Shown here: positions 9,302 through 17,603 of the stretch, piece after piece
Position numbering within the stretch: the first letter of the stretch is position 1
How the letters are laid out: each line of letters starts with the position of its first letter
Translations under genes and position numbers: made by a program
Notes under the pieces: model-generated
Databases searched by the model: none
What the model was told of the DNA's origin: nothing
Seen by the model: the letters and a program-made list of their open reading frames with translations, nothing else
From: Litoreibacter janthinus
GTDB taxonomy: Bacteria; Pseudomonadota; Alphaproteobacteria; Rhodobacterales; Rhodobacteraceae
Reading direction: 5' to 3'
Assembly (NCBI RefSeq): GCF_900111945.1
Contig: NZ_FOYO01000001.1
Coordinates: 720,251 to 784,250 of the forward strand
DNA: 64,000 nt

Positions 9302-9481
9302 ATGGGCCTGAATCCGCTAATCGGCCTCGTCGTTTTTGCCCTGGATGTTTGGGCCATTGCGTCGATTTTCAACGCCAAGGTTGAGACTGCGCAAAAAGTG
9401 TTGTGGATCGTTCTGGTTCTGGCCCTGCCGGTGATCGGTTTTATCATCTGGTATTTTGCTGGCCCAAAACCGACCCGCTAA
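9302..9481 (+). CDS. PLDc_N-type membrane microprotein
   Basis: A 59-residue protein with two hydrophobic segments: LIGLVVFALDVWAIASIF and a second that includes VLWIVLVLALPVIGFIIWYF. It ends in the GPKPTR tail common to the phospholipase-D N-terminal (PLDc_N) helical hairpin family, in which the hairpin occurs without a catalytic domain. The start has a strong AAAGGAG site eight bases upstream. Its TAA stop shares its last A with the ATG of the next gene, so the two are almost certainly co-translated. Function unknown. Confidence 0.8.
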   Translation: MGLNPLIGLVVFALDVWAIASIFNAKVETAQKVLWIVLVLALPVIGFIIWYFAGPKPTR

Positions 9482-10347
9482 TGCTGCACAATGCTCTGTC
9501 CGTCTATCGGTTCATAAGCGACCTTCTGAATGCTATGGACGCGCGCAACCTAAGCCTGATCTCGGCGGGCGTGGCCTTTTACGCCATGCTTGCGATTTTT
9601 CCGGCCCTCGCGGCGCTGATAGCGCTGTGGGGCGTCTTTTCCGACCCGGCCCTTATCGACGATCAGGTCACTTTATTACGCCGCTTCATCCCGGCAGATG
9701 CCTTTAGTCTGTTCGAGACGCAGGTGCATTCCCTGATCAACGCCAATAACTCGACGCTGGGATACACGACCTTGATCTCCTTAGGGGCGGCGCTGTGGTC
9801 GACACGCGCAGGTGTCTCCGCCTTGATCCGCGGGTTGAACGCGGTATATTCCGCGCCGCATCGCACGGGGGTAAGGCGCGCATTTGCAGCGTTGCTTCTG
9901 ACTCTCTGCCTCATTGCGATGTCACTTGTCGCTTTGGCGGGGATAGTGGTCTTTCCGTTGGCGCTCGCGTTGTTGCCGTTGGGGGATGCCACCGAAAACA
10001 CGTTTGAGGCGCTACGTTGGGTTCTCGTGATCACAGCGGTAATCTTGGGACTGGGTCTGATATACCGTTTCGGTCCGAACCACAAAACAGCGCATCTTAA
10101 AACTAACTGGATTTCACCTGGAGCATTGGTGGCCTTGGTCATTTGGGGTGGGGCGTCTTGGGCGTTCTCTCTCTATCTGACCAATTTCGGCAAATATAAC
10201 GAAGTCTACGGCTCCATTGGTGCGGTCGTGGCGCTGCTGATGTGGTTCTACATCAGCGCGTGGGTCGTACTTCTGGGGGCGACATTGAACTGTGAGCTGG
10301 CGAGGCGGCATCACATTAAGGGTCTACAGTCAGCGCAAGCCGATTAG
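9481..10347 (+). CDS. YihY/BrkB-family inner-membrane protein
   Basis: A 288-residue multi-pass membrane protein. I start at ATG 9481, one base into the upstream stop codon, because the sequence from MLHNALSVYRF matches the family start; an open frame extends further upstream. Family landmarks are LISAGVAFYAMLAIFPALAAL near the N-terminus and, near the C-terminus, NEVYGSIGAVVALLMWFY and GATLNCELARR. About six helices are apparent. YihY proteins were once called ribonuclease BN in error; their role is unsettled. The stop codon overlaps the stop of the convergent LacI regulator. Confidence 0.93.
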   Translation: MLHNALSVYRFISDLLNAMDARNLSLISAGVAFYAMLAIFPALAALIALWGVFSDPALIDDQVTLLRRFIPADAFSLFETQVHSLINANNSTLGYTTLISLGAALWSTRAGVSALIRGLNAVYSAPHRTGVRRAFAALLLTLCLIAMSLVALAGIVVFPLALALLPLGDATENTFEALRWVLVITAVILGLGLIYRFGPNHKTAHLKTNWISPGALVALVIWGGASWAFSLYLTNFGKYNEVYGSIGAVVALLMWFYISAWVVLLGATLNCELARRHHIKGLQSAQAD

Positions 10348-11420
10348 CGCGGCGCGCGCAGCGTATCACCAGGCGCAAACACCGGAGAAATTTCCACCCG
10401 CTTTTGCGTCGGGGCCTCGCCGGTCCCATCTGCATCATGTGCAATGATCTGCGCTGCTGCACGACCAATCTCCACGCGGCAGCTATCCATCGTTGCCAGT
10501 TTGCGAGGCAACCCGTCGATCAGGTCAACACCGTTGAACCCCGCGAGCCCTAATTTGCCCGGAACGTCAATTCCGGCCTCAAGGCAATATAACAGTCCGC
10601 CGGCGCCTATCATGTCATTGGAGTAATAGAGGAAATCGAGATCCTTGTTCTTCTCCAGAATGCTCGCCGTCATCTCGCGACCCTTACCCAAAGCCGAGCC
10701 ACCGGAGTAGTATTCTTCAGCTTCTAGGCTCAACCCATTCTCGCGCAGAACCGCCTCGAACCCTTCAAAGCGCTTGCGGGCGCGGTGGTCCAGCGGCATT
10801 TTGGTGCCGAGAAACCCAATCTTGCGATAGCCACGCTTAAGGATCTCTTTCGCGGTTTCGCGGCCCGCACGCGTGTGCGAAATCCCAACGGCTGCGTCCA
10901 CTGCGGGACCATCGACATCCATGATCTCGACGATTGGAATGCCTGCGTTCTCCATCATGCGTCGCGCTGCGTCTGTATGTTCCAACCCGGCGACAATGAG
11001 ACCGGACGGACGCCACGACAGCATCTCGAATATGACTTTTTCTTCTTTCTCGGGGCGGTAGTCGGTTACGCCAACCACGGGTTGCAGCGGGGTGTCGTCC
11101 AACACTTTTGATATCCCCATCATCACTTCCGGAAACACCATGTTTGAAAGGGATGGGATAATAACTCCAACCAGATTCACCCGGTTTGATGCCAAAGCCC
11201 CGGCAATTTTGTTTGGCACATACCCGAGTTGGCGCGCAGCCAGTAAAACTTTCTCGCGTGTCTTGTCCGACACTTCCCCACGGTTCCTCAACACGCGGCT
11301 TACAGTCATTTCACTGACGCCAGAGGCTTCCGACACGTCTCTGAGGGTGAGTTGATGGCGATATTCGGGGCTGGAGCGTTCGGCCAAGGTATGTCTCATA
11401 AACTTATGAATGTGAGGCAT
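10344..11420 (-). CDS. LacI-family transcriptional regulator
   Basis: A 358-residue repressor-type protein from the ATG at 11418-11420 (MPHIHKFMRH); a TTG at 11447 or an ATG at 11396 are alternatives. The LacI helix-turn-helix is clear (LRDVSEASGVSEMTVSRVL), with the hinge helix region PNKIAGALAS, followed by a periplasmic-binding-protein-like sugar domain (VGVIIPSLSNMVFPEV, SNDMIGAGGLLYCLEAGI). The overall shape resembles GntR/gluconate-type members, but the ligand cannot be read. A perfect 10-base palindrome lies just upstream of the chosen start, which suggests autoregulation. No sugar transporter is adjacent, so its targets are elsewhere or include itself only. Confidence 0.92.
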   Translation of the reverse strand: MPHIHKFMRHTLAERSSPEYRHQLTLRDVSEASGVSEMTVSRVLRNRGEVSDKTREKVLLAARQLGYVPNKIAGALASNRVNLVGVIIPSLSNMVFPEVMMGISKVLDDTPLQPVVGVTDYRPEKEEKVIFEMLSWRPSGLIVAGLEHTDAARRMMENAGIPIVEIMDVDGPAVDAAVGISHTRAGRETAKEILKRGYRKIGFLGTKMPLDHRARKRFEGFEAVLRENGLSLEAEEYYSGGSALGKGREMTASILEKNKDLDFLYYSNDMIGAGGLLYCLEAGIDVPGKLGLAGFNGVDLIDGLPRKLATMDSCRVEIGRAAAQIIAHDADGTGEAPTQKRVEISPVFAPGDTLRAPR

Positions 11421-11421
11421 G

Positions 11422-11431
11422 ATAGCGCTAT
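11422..11431. promoter_or_regulatory. Palindromic LacI-type operator candidate
   Basis: ATAGCGCTAT, a perfect palindrome of the size and symmetry bound by LacI-family proteins, lies directly upstream of the ATG at 11420. It would lie inside the coding region if the TTG at 11447 were the start, which argues for the shorter protein. Confidence 0.45.
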
Positions 11432-11476
11432 AGTCGCTGCTCTCCAAGGCGCAACTGTTTAGGTATTTGGGGTTGC

Positions 11477-11504
11477 CTGACAGCGTCTAAAAACGCCATA
11501 TACA
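11477..11504 (+). promoter_or_regulatory. Promoter of tRNA-Arg
   Basis: CTGACA at 11477-11482 and TATACA at 11499-11504 are separated by 16 bases, and the mature tRNA begins nine bases after the -10 element. Both hexamers are close to the vegetative consensus. Confidence 0.6.
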
Positions 11505-11512
11505 GTCCGCGT

Positions 11513-11589
11513 GGTCCCGTGGCTCAACTGGATAGAGCAGCCCCCTCCTAAGGGGCAGGTTGCAGGTTCGAATCCTGCCGGGGTCACCA
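11513..11589 (+). tRNA. tRNA-Arg (anticodon CCT)
   Basis: A 77-base cloverleaf. The acceptor stem GGTCCCG pairs with CGGGGTC using two G-U pairs, and the discriminator is A. The anticodon stem GCCCC/GGGGC encloses CTCCTAA, giving anticodon CCT that reads AGG. The T arm is GCAGG-TTCGAAT-CCTGC. CCA is encoded at 11587-11589. The gene stands alone and is read toward the 3' end of a gene on the other strand. Arg-CCT tRNA genes are frequent integration targets, but I see no integrase and no second copy of its 3' end in this window. Confidence 0.96.
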
Positions 11590-11634
11590 GTGACCGTTGT
11601 GCGAGAATTGAGCGCCTTTTGCTAGGTTTTTGGC

Positions 11635-12336
11635 TCAGATCATTTTGATTGCACCGGGTTCAACTGCCAACACATATCCCTTGCGAGCGATGTTTTTGAT
11701 CAAGAGTTCGCTCATCATCTGGTTGCCCAGGTGATCGCGAAGTCGCTTGATGCGGGTCGCGCCGGAGGCCTCGTCGCAGTCAATCTCGGGCTTGCCTGAG
11801 ATCATGGACTCAATTTCCAACCCAGTGAGGATGTCATCATCCAACCGCGCCTCAGCCAGTACCGAAAGTGTTTCCAGCGCGGCTTCCGTTAGCTTGAACA
11901 CCATATCGTTGATCTGGACGATCCGTTCGCCGCGGCTGACGACGAGCGAATTTACTTGAATGCCGCTCTTCTCGATTTCAGCCATGCGGCGGGCCAGAGC
12001 CACCAAGAACACAATCGACACCAATGCGGCGATCAGCAGGGCTGTCGCGAATATCAAGAGAACGAAAATGATGAAGCGATAAGACGCCAGCGTGTCAGAA
12101 AACGCGGTGCCGGATTGGGCCAGGATTTCGAGCAAACGGATCTCTCCGCCCTGCTTAAGCGCATCGTTCTCGATGAAAATCCGCTCGACGCGCATGTTAA
12201 ATGCATTGGCATCGGGCAAATTCAGGAACAACACCAAAGCCGCGATGACCAGAATGCTGACAATCACCGCCATACCGATGACGATGACTTGCAAGGGTGA
12301 GGGCGCTTTAGAAGCGGAGGAAGTAGGGTCCGGCAT
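11635..12336 (-). CDS. Membrane-anchored OmpR-type winged-helix protein
   Basis: A 233-residue protein. Helix one is near residues 15-39 and helix two near 87-115, with about 47 residues between them that should face the periplasm. The cytoplasmic C-terminal part (about 125-233) reads as an OmpR/PhoB-type winged helix: a recognisable FKLTEAALETLSVLAEA start, TRIKRLRDHLGN as recognition helix, and IARKGYVL as the wing. No receiver domain or phosphoacceptor is present. It is therefore a candidate membrane-bound transcription factor with two N-terminal helices and a C-terminal DNA-binding domain, the reverse order of ToxR or CadC. Its first 29 bases overlap the upstream gene for a small secreted protein. 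DNA binding is inference. Confidence 0.8.
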   Translation of the reverse strand: MPDPTSSASKAPSPLQVIVIGMAVIVSILVIAALVLFLNLPDANAFNMRVERIFIENDALKQGGEIRLLEILAQSGTAFSDTLASYRFIIFVLLIFATALLIAALVSIVFLVALARRMAEIEKSGIQVNSLVVSRGERIVQINDMVFKLTEAALETLSVLAEARLDDDILTGLEIESMISGKPEIDCDEASGATRIKRLRDHLGNQMMSELLIKNIARKGYVLAVEPGAIKMI

Positions 12337-12604
12337 TTGCCTTTCTCCCGTCTAGGCCGCCATCATTGAACAGTGACACAATGTTGAGCAGCGTCCAACC
12401 TGCGGCGGCAAGCCGTGGCGCGATCGCACTTGCGGCAGCGCTTGGGGAAGAGCAGGCCGCGTTTGACACTTTGATCACGCCATAATGCAGCTTCAGCGGA
12501 TTGTCTTTCTTCGCCTTATAGTCGGCGTAACATGCCGCTTGCGCGGGCAATGCCAATGCGGACAGGCTCAATGAGAAAGCAGTTATGTAGATGATGTGTT
12601 TCAT
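12308..12604 (-). CDS. Small periplasmic protein coupled to membrane winged-helix gene
   Basis: A 98-residue protein with a clear signal peptide (residues 1-23, ending ALPAQA) and a mature chain of about 75 residues containing two cysteines (AACYADY and SNAACSS) that could form one disulfide. I do not recognise a family. Its 3' end overlaps the start of the membrane winged-helix gene by 29 bases on the same strand, so both are made from one message. This arrangement invites comparison with ToxR/ToxS, where a small periplasmic protein modulates a membrane-bound regulator; that role is inference. Confidence 0.78.
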   Translation of the reverse strand: MKHIIYITAFSLSLSALALPAQAACYADYKAKKDNPLKLHYGVIKVSNAACSSPSAAASAIAPRLAAAGWTLLNIVSLFNDGGLDGRKANAGPYFLRF

Positions 12605-12767
12605 GAGGCGACCATGATCCGCACGGGCGCGTTATTCAATATCAACCTGCATTCTGGGGGTGTTATCCAATAACGAAGGGCTGTCATTGAGCGACATGTC
12701 GATGCGAGTCCAAAGTCAATCCATCACCAGACGCCCACTTACAGGGCTTCAATGAAAAGGAAAGACC

Positions 12768-13214
12768 ATGACCCGCAAATTTATCGCAGCCCTGCTAAGC
12801 CTCTCATTGGCAATGACCGCAATGACCACCGCGCCGGCGCGCGCAGACGAAGATGTTGGGAAGATCATTGCTGGCCTCGCCGTTCTTGGGATCCTGTCTC
12901 AGGTGCTCAAAAACAAGAACAATGATGAGGTCGTTACGCAGCGCGACACCCGTCGCTATGATGCGTATCCAAGCCGCCGCAACCCGAACCGAGAAATGCG
13001 CCCGCGTCGTCAGGCAGCCAAAATCGCGCCTGAGAAGTGCCTGGTGAACCAGTGGACCCATCGCGGCAACATCCGCGTCTACGGTGCGAAATGTATGGAA
13101 CGCAGCACGCGCGCCCAACTGCCGCGCTCATGCGAACGCCGTGTAGAGTCGCGTCAAGGTGCGCGCCGGTTCTATTCCCCGCAATGCCTTCGCCAGAAAG
13201 GCTGGCAAGCTTAG
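12768..13214 (+). CDS. Basic secreted protein, function unknown
   Basis: A 148-residue protein with a signal peptide (1-26, ending APARA). A short hydrophobic glycine-containing helix follows (VGKIIAGLAVLGILSQVL), then an Arg-rich linker. The C-terminal half holds four cysteines (KCLVNQ, AKCMER, RSCERR, PQCLRQ), suggesting two disulfides. Family members of this shape occur widely in Rhodobacteraceae without assigned function. It has an AAAGGAAAG ribosome site, is divergent from the periplasmic/winged-helix pair across a 163-base gap, and ends in a strong terminator. Confidence 0.82.
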   Translation: MTRKFIAALLSLSLAMTAMTTAPARADEDVGKIIAGLAVLGILSQVLKNKNNDEVVTQRDTRRYDAYPSRRNPNREMRPRRQAAKIAPEKCLVNQWTHRGNIRVYGAKCMERSTRAQLPRSCERRVESRQGARRFYSPQCLRQKGWQA

Positions 13215-13237
13215 GTCTCTAGGATAATCGAGCAGGA

Positions 13238-13266
13238 GGGGCGGGCCGCGTGGCTCGCCCCTTTTT
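13238..13266 (+). terminator. Rho-independent terminator
   Basis: A ten-pair stem with one G-U, GGGGCGGGCC at 13238-13247 with GGCTCGCCCC at 13252-13261, has a four-base loop and is followed by TTTTT. It ends the secreted protein gene at 13214. Confidence 0.88.
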
Positions 13267-13319
13267 CCGTTCGCCGCCCTTTGGTTGCACTTCTTCACGA
13301 ATCCGGTTTTGGATGCGCC

Positions 13320-13934
13320 ATGACGGGACCAGATTTCAGTTACGAGCAGGCGCTTATCGCGCAAGGGGTTACGGGTATTGCCGGAACCGACGAAGTTGGA
13401 CGTGGCCCCTTGGCCGGGCCGGTCGTTGCAGCGGCCGTCATTTTAGATCCGAGCAACATTCCCATGGGGTTGAATGACTCCAAAAAACTGAGCGCAAAGA
13501 AACGGGACGTCCTGTTCGACCAAATCATGTCCAGCGCGCGCTTTTGTATTGCCGAGGCCAGTGTGGAAGAAGTCGACGCCCTGAATATATACCACGCTTC
13601 GCATCTGGCGATGTGCCGCGCTGTAGAAGGGTTGGGAACGGTGGGCCATGTATTGGTCGATGGAAACAAGATTCCACGCGATATGCAGCTGCCCGCGACC
13701 GCGATCGTGAAAGGCGACGGCAAGTCACAGTCAATTGCTGCCGCGTCGATACTGGCAAAAGTGACGCGCGACAGACACATGGATGCACTTGCGCAACAAT
13801 ACCCCGGCTACGGATGGGACAAAAATGCCGGATACCCGACCAAGGGCCACATTTCTGCCCTAATTGAACTTGGTGTCACCCCACATCATAGACGTAGCTT
13901 CAAACCGGTACACAATATCTTGTGTCATCTATAA
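13320..13934 (+). CDS. rnhB: Ribonuclease HII
   Basis: A 204-residue enzyme that cuts RNA in RNA-DNA hybrids and at single ribonucleotides in DNA. The ATG at 13320 (MTGPDFSYEQ) is preferred over a TTG at 13281, which would add 13 residues close to the upstream terminator. The catalytic set is visible: D24 and E25 in GTDEVGRGPLAGP, the aspartate of LVDGNKIP, and the aspartate in KVTRDRHMD after KGDGKSQSIAAASILAK. The C-terminal YPTKGHISALIELGVTPHHRRSF is characteristic. ccrM follows after about 108 bases with its own promoter region. Confidence 0.97.
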   Translation: MTGPDFSYEQALIAQGVTGIAGTDEVGRGPLAGPVVAAAVILDPSNIPMGLNDSKKLSAKKRDVLFDQIMSSARFCIAEASVEEVDALNIYHASHLAMCRAVEGLGTVGHVLVDGNKIPRDMQLPATAIVKGDGKSQSIAAASILAKVTRDRHMDALAQQYPGYGWDKNAGYPTKGHISALIELGVTPHHRRSFKPVHNILCHL

Positions 13935-13961
13935 TTTTCAACTCATTGAAATATAAAGATT

Positions 13962-15143
<1,182 letters not shown>

Positions 15144-15198
15144 GCCCTAAGAAATTCAAAGTTACCGCCTGTGCCTGCGGCAATCCGCGGCACATAAC

Positions 15199-15234
15199 TG
15201 CCCCGCCCTGACCCAAGGTGCGGGGCATTTTTTT
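15199..15234 (+). terminator. Rho-independent terminator of ccrM
   Basis: TGCCCCGC at 15199-15206 pairs with GCGGGGCA at 15220-15227 across a 13-base loop and is followed by seven T residues. It lies 55 bases past the ccrM stop. Confidence 0.85.
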
Positions 15235-15332
15235 CACGCTTTTTCACGGTTTGAGAGGCTGGCCACATGGATCAGTAATAGCTAACCTGCCGATTAATTG
15301 TTTCTTAGTTAATTAGTCAGAACGGCCCGCGC

Positions 15333-16382
15333 ATGTCCGATCTAGAGAAAATGGAAACGGAACTGGGCCAGCTGACACAGCAGCTGGCGAGTTTCTTGTC
15401 ACTGCCTCCAACCGAACGCAGCACACCCGGATTCGCCAAAATATGGCGCCCGATCTCGCGGTATAGGGTGCAGCTACGATCTGCTTTGCAAAATAGTGGC
15501 TCCGTTCTGTCTGACCCGCGGCATCGCGATAGCAAACGCTCCGAGATCGAGCAGCGCATAAGCTACAACGCGGCACATATGCGATTGCGCCTGTGGCCAC
15601 GGATCGAAGATCTCGTCAACAAACAGGTCACGCCTGTTCGCCAAGAGCTGATGCCGCAACCATCAGATTATATGGAGGGCGCGCATAACCGTTACGTCAA
15701 CCATCTGTATTCCGCGCTGCACACTCTGGCCTTGCCATCGGCAGAGGCGATGATGAACCTGCTGTCTGACGCGCATCCCGATATCGCACTGCCCGCCACC
15801 CATTTCGAAGCGTTGATGCACGCGGCTTATCGGATTTGTCTCGCGCAGGGGCGGGATCGCCCGCCCCGTTTCCTTGACGTTGGCTGTGGTGGTGGAACCA
15901 AGATTTGGGCCGCGCTGCCATTCTTTCCTGAGTCCCATGGCATCGAGAACAACCCTACGCAGGTGCGTGTTGGCGCGGCAGCGATGGCTCGGTTGAACGT
16001 GCCAGAGAACTGCATCATGGAAGCCGACGCGCGTCGCTTTGATGACTACGCAAACTACGATGTGATCTATTTCTACCGCCCGCTTAAGGACCCTGATGGG
16101 TTGAAAGAAATGGAAGATCAGATCATGGCGCAGGCCCGCCCTGGGACGATCCTTATTGCACCTTATCTTGGCTTCTCAGCCGAGCAGAACGACATGCGAT
16201 GCTCCAAAATCGCGCCGTCCGTTTATATTGCGGGGGTCGCACCTTATCAGGTCGAAGCCCTTCGCGCGCGAGCTGAAATGATCGGGACAGAGGCTCCCGG
16301 ACATGACAGCGCTTCGGACGCGGCATTGGGATACTGGCGGTCGATCGTCGAAGCCTCCCGCCGCAATGGTTATGCGCTGTAG
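15333..16382 (+). CDS. Class I SAM-dependent methyltransferase-like protein
   Basis: A 349-residue protein. Residues 1-170 are helical and polar with no recognised domain. A Rossmann methyltransferase core follows, with motif I RFLDVGCGGGTKIWAAL, an acidic residue after the second strand (HGIENNPTQV), EADARRF and a YDVIYFYRPLKD strand. The substrate cannot be told. It is separated from ccrM by a terminator and about 100 bases, so the closeness may be chance. The gene is convergent with alkB, with 14 bases between stops. Confidence 0.82.
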   Translation: MSDLEKMETELGQLTQQLASFLSLPPTERSTPGFAKIWRPISRYRVQLRSALQNSGSVLSDPRHRDSKRSEIEQRISYNAAHMRLRLWPRIEDLVNKQVTPVRQELMPQPSDYMEGAHNRYVNHLYSALHTLALPSAEAMMNLLSDAHPDIALPATHFEALMHAAYRICLAQGRDRPPRFLDVGCGGGTKIWAALPFFPESHGIENNPTQVRVGAAAMARLNVPENCIMEADARRFDDYANYDVIYFYRPLKDPDGLKEMEDQIMAQARPGTILIAPYLGFSAEQNDMRCSKIAPSVYIAGVAPYQVEALRARAEMIGTEAPGHDSASDAALGYWRSIVEASRRNGYAL

Positions 16383-16396
16383 GCCAACACCGTCTT

Positions 16397-17536
16397 TTAT
16401 CTTGGCATCGGGTTGGTTGCTGCCTTGTAGGGCCCCCAGTCCGTGATTTCAGGGTAATACATCGCCCGCCACTTGCGTACTCTTGGGTTCATGATGCGGC
16501 GGTACACCGGTGGCACCATCGCTGCTATCGTCATCACCGAATAGCCATATGGCAGCTGGGGGGCGTCTTCTTCTGTGTAATTCTGCAAAAGCGGGAAGCG
16601 GCGGTCAGGCTTATAATGATGGTCCGAATGGCGCTGTAAATTGATCAGAAGCCAGTTGGATGCCTTATGCGCCGCGTTCCACGAATGGCGGGGTTGGACA
16701 TGCTCGTACTTACCATCGCCCAAATGTTTCCGCGTCAGGCCATAATGCTCAATGTAGTTCACGAGTTCCAGCTGCCAGATTGCGACATAGGCTTGGAAGA
16801 TGAACAGGCCAAGCCCGGCCCAACCGCCAATTAAATATGCCAGTAGCAACATGCCCGCCTGCAACGCGGCGTATCGGTAGAACGGGTTTGAAAGATCGGA
16901 GGCAGGCAAATTTTTGCGGGCCAGCATCGCCTTTTCTGCGCCGAAAGCCGAGATGAAGCACGCGCGAAGGACGCGGGGGAAGAACCGGTGGAAACCTTCA
17001 TTATATCGCGCAGTCACGGGGTCTTTTGGGGTCGCCACATACCGGTGATGAACAAGCAGGTGTTCGGATCTGAAGTGGGAATAAAGAACTGACGCCAGCA
17101 GCAGATCGCCAAACCAGCGCTCCAGCTTGTTCCTCTGGTGCATCAGCTCATGGCTGTAGTTGATCCCTATAGTGCCGGAAATCACGCCAACGCCGAAAAA
17201 CAGGGCGATTTGCTCCCCGCCTGACAGATGGCTTGCGCGGGTGGCATAGGCAATCAGCCCGAAGATCAAGACAAACTGGAGAGGAAACCAGATCAGTGTG
17301 ATGACGCGATACCAAAACAGGTCATCGTCCGTGGTTTCCAGGTCAGCATTGTCGAGGTTCAGGCCTATGATCGCATCCAGAACGGAAAACATCCCCCAGC
17401 CGTAAAGCGGAAGCAGCGCCAGCCACCATCCACCTTGCGAGGCACCAATTAATGCCAAAGGGATCATAAGCAGCGATAGCCAGAATGGCACAGCAGCACT
17501 GAATTTCGAGACTTCGCTACTCGTAAGAGTCGTCAT
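16397..17536 (-). CDS. alkB: Alkane 1-monooxygenase (AlkB family)
   Basis: A 379-residue integral membrane di-iron enzyme that hydroxylates terminal carbons of alkanes. About six transmembrane helices are visible, with the expected histidine boxes: HELMHQ, EHLLVHHRYVATP and QRHSDHHYKP, plus NYIEHYGL. This distinguishes it from fatty-acid desaturases with shorter chains. AlkB needs rubredoxin and a reductase; neither is encoded nearby, so electrons must come from genes elsewhere or the enzyme may serve another hydrophobic substrate. It precedes mutY on the same strand with a 67-base gap. Confidence 0.92.
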   Translation of the reverse strand: MTTLTSSEVSKFSAAVPFWLSLLMIPLALIGASQGGWWLALLPLYGWGMFSVLDAIIGLNLDNADLETTDDDLFWYRVITLIWFPLQFVLIFGLIAYATRASHLSGGEQIALFFGVGVISGTIGINYSHELMHQRNKLERWFGDLLLASVLYSHFRSEHLLVHHRYVATPKDPVTARYNEGFHRFFPRVLRACFISAFGAEKAMLARKNLPASDLSNPFYRYAALQAGMLLLAYLIGGWAGLGLFIFQAYVAIWQLELVNYIEHYGLTRKHLGDGKYEHVQPRHSWNAAHKASNWLLINLQRHSDHHYKPDRRFPLLQNYTEEDAPQLPYGYSVMTIAAMVPPVYRRIMNPRVRKWRAMYYPEITDWGPYKAATNPMPR

Positions 17537-17603
17537 GATGCACCTTTTCCAGCTTTGGCTTTTTTCAAGCAGAGCTTACCGCGTAGAGATGCAGCACTCA
17601 ATT

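Noticed and set aside
11513..11589. tRNA-Arg(CCT) as the edge of a genomic island
   Set aside because: No integrase, no second copy of the tRNA 3' end and no change in gene style is visible on either side.
15290..15315. TTAA repeats before the methyltransferase at 15333 as a CtrA site
   Set aside because: The two TTAA units are 11 bases apart rather than seven, so they do not match the CtrA pattern.
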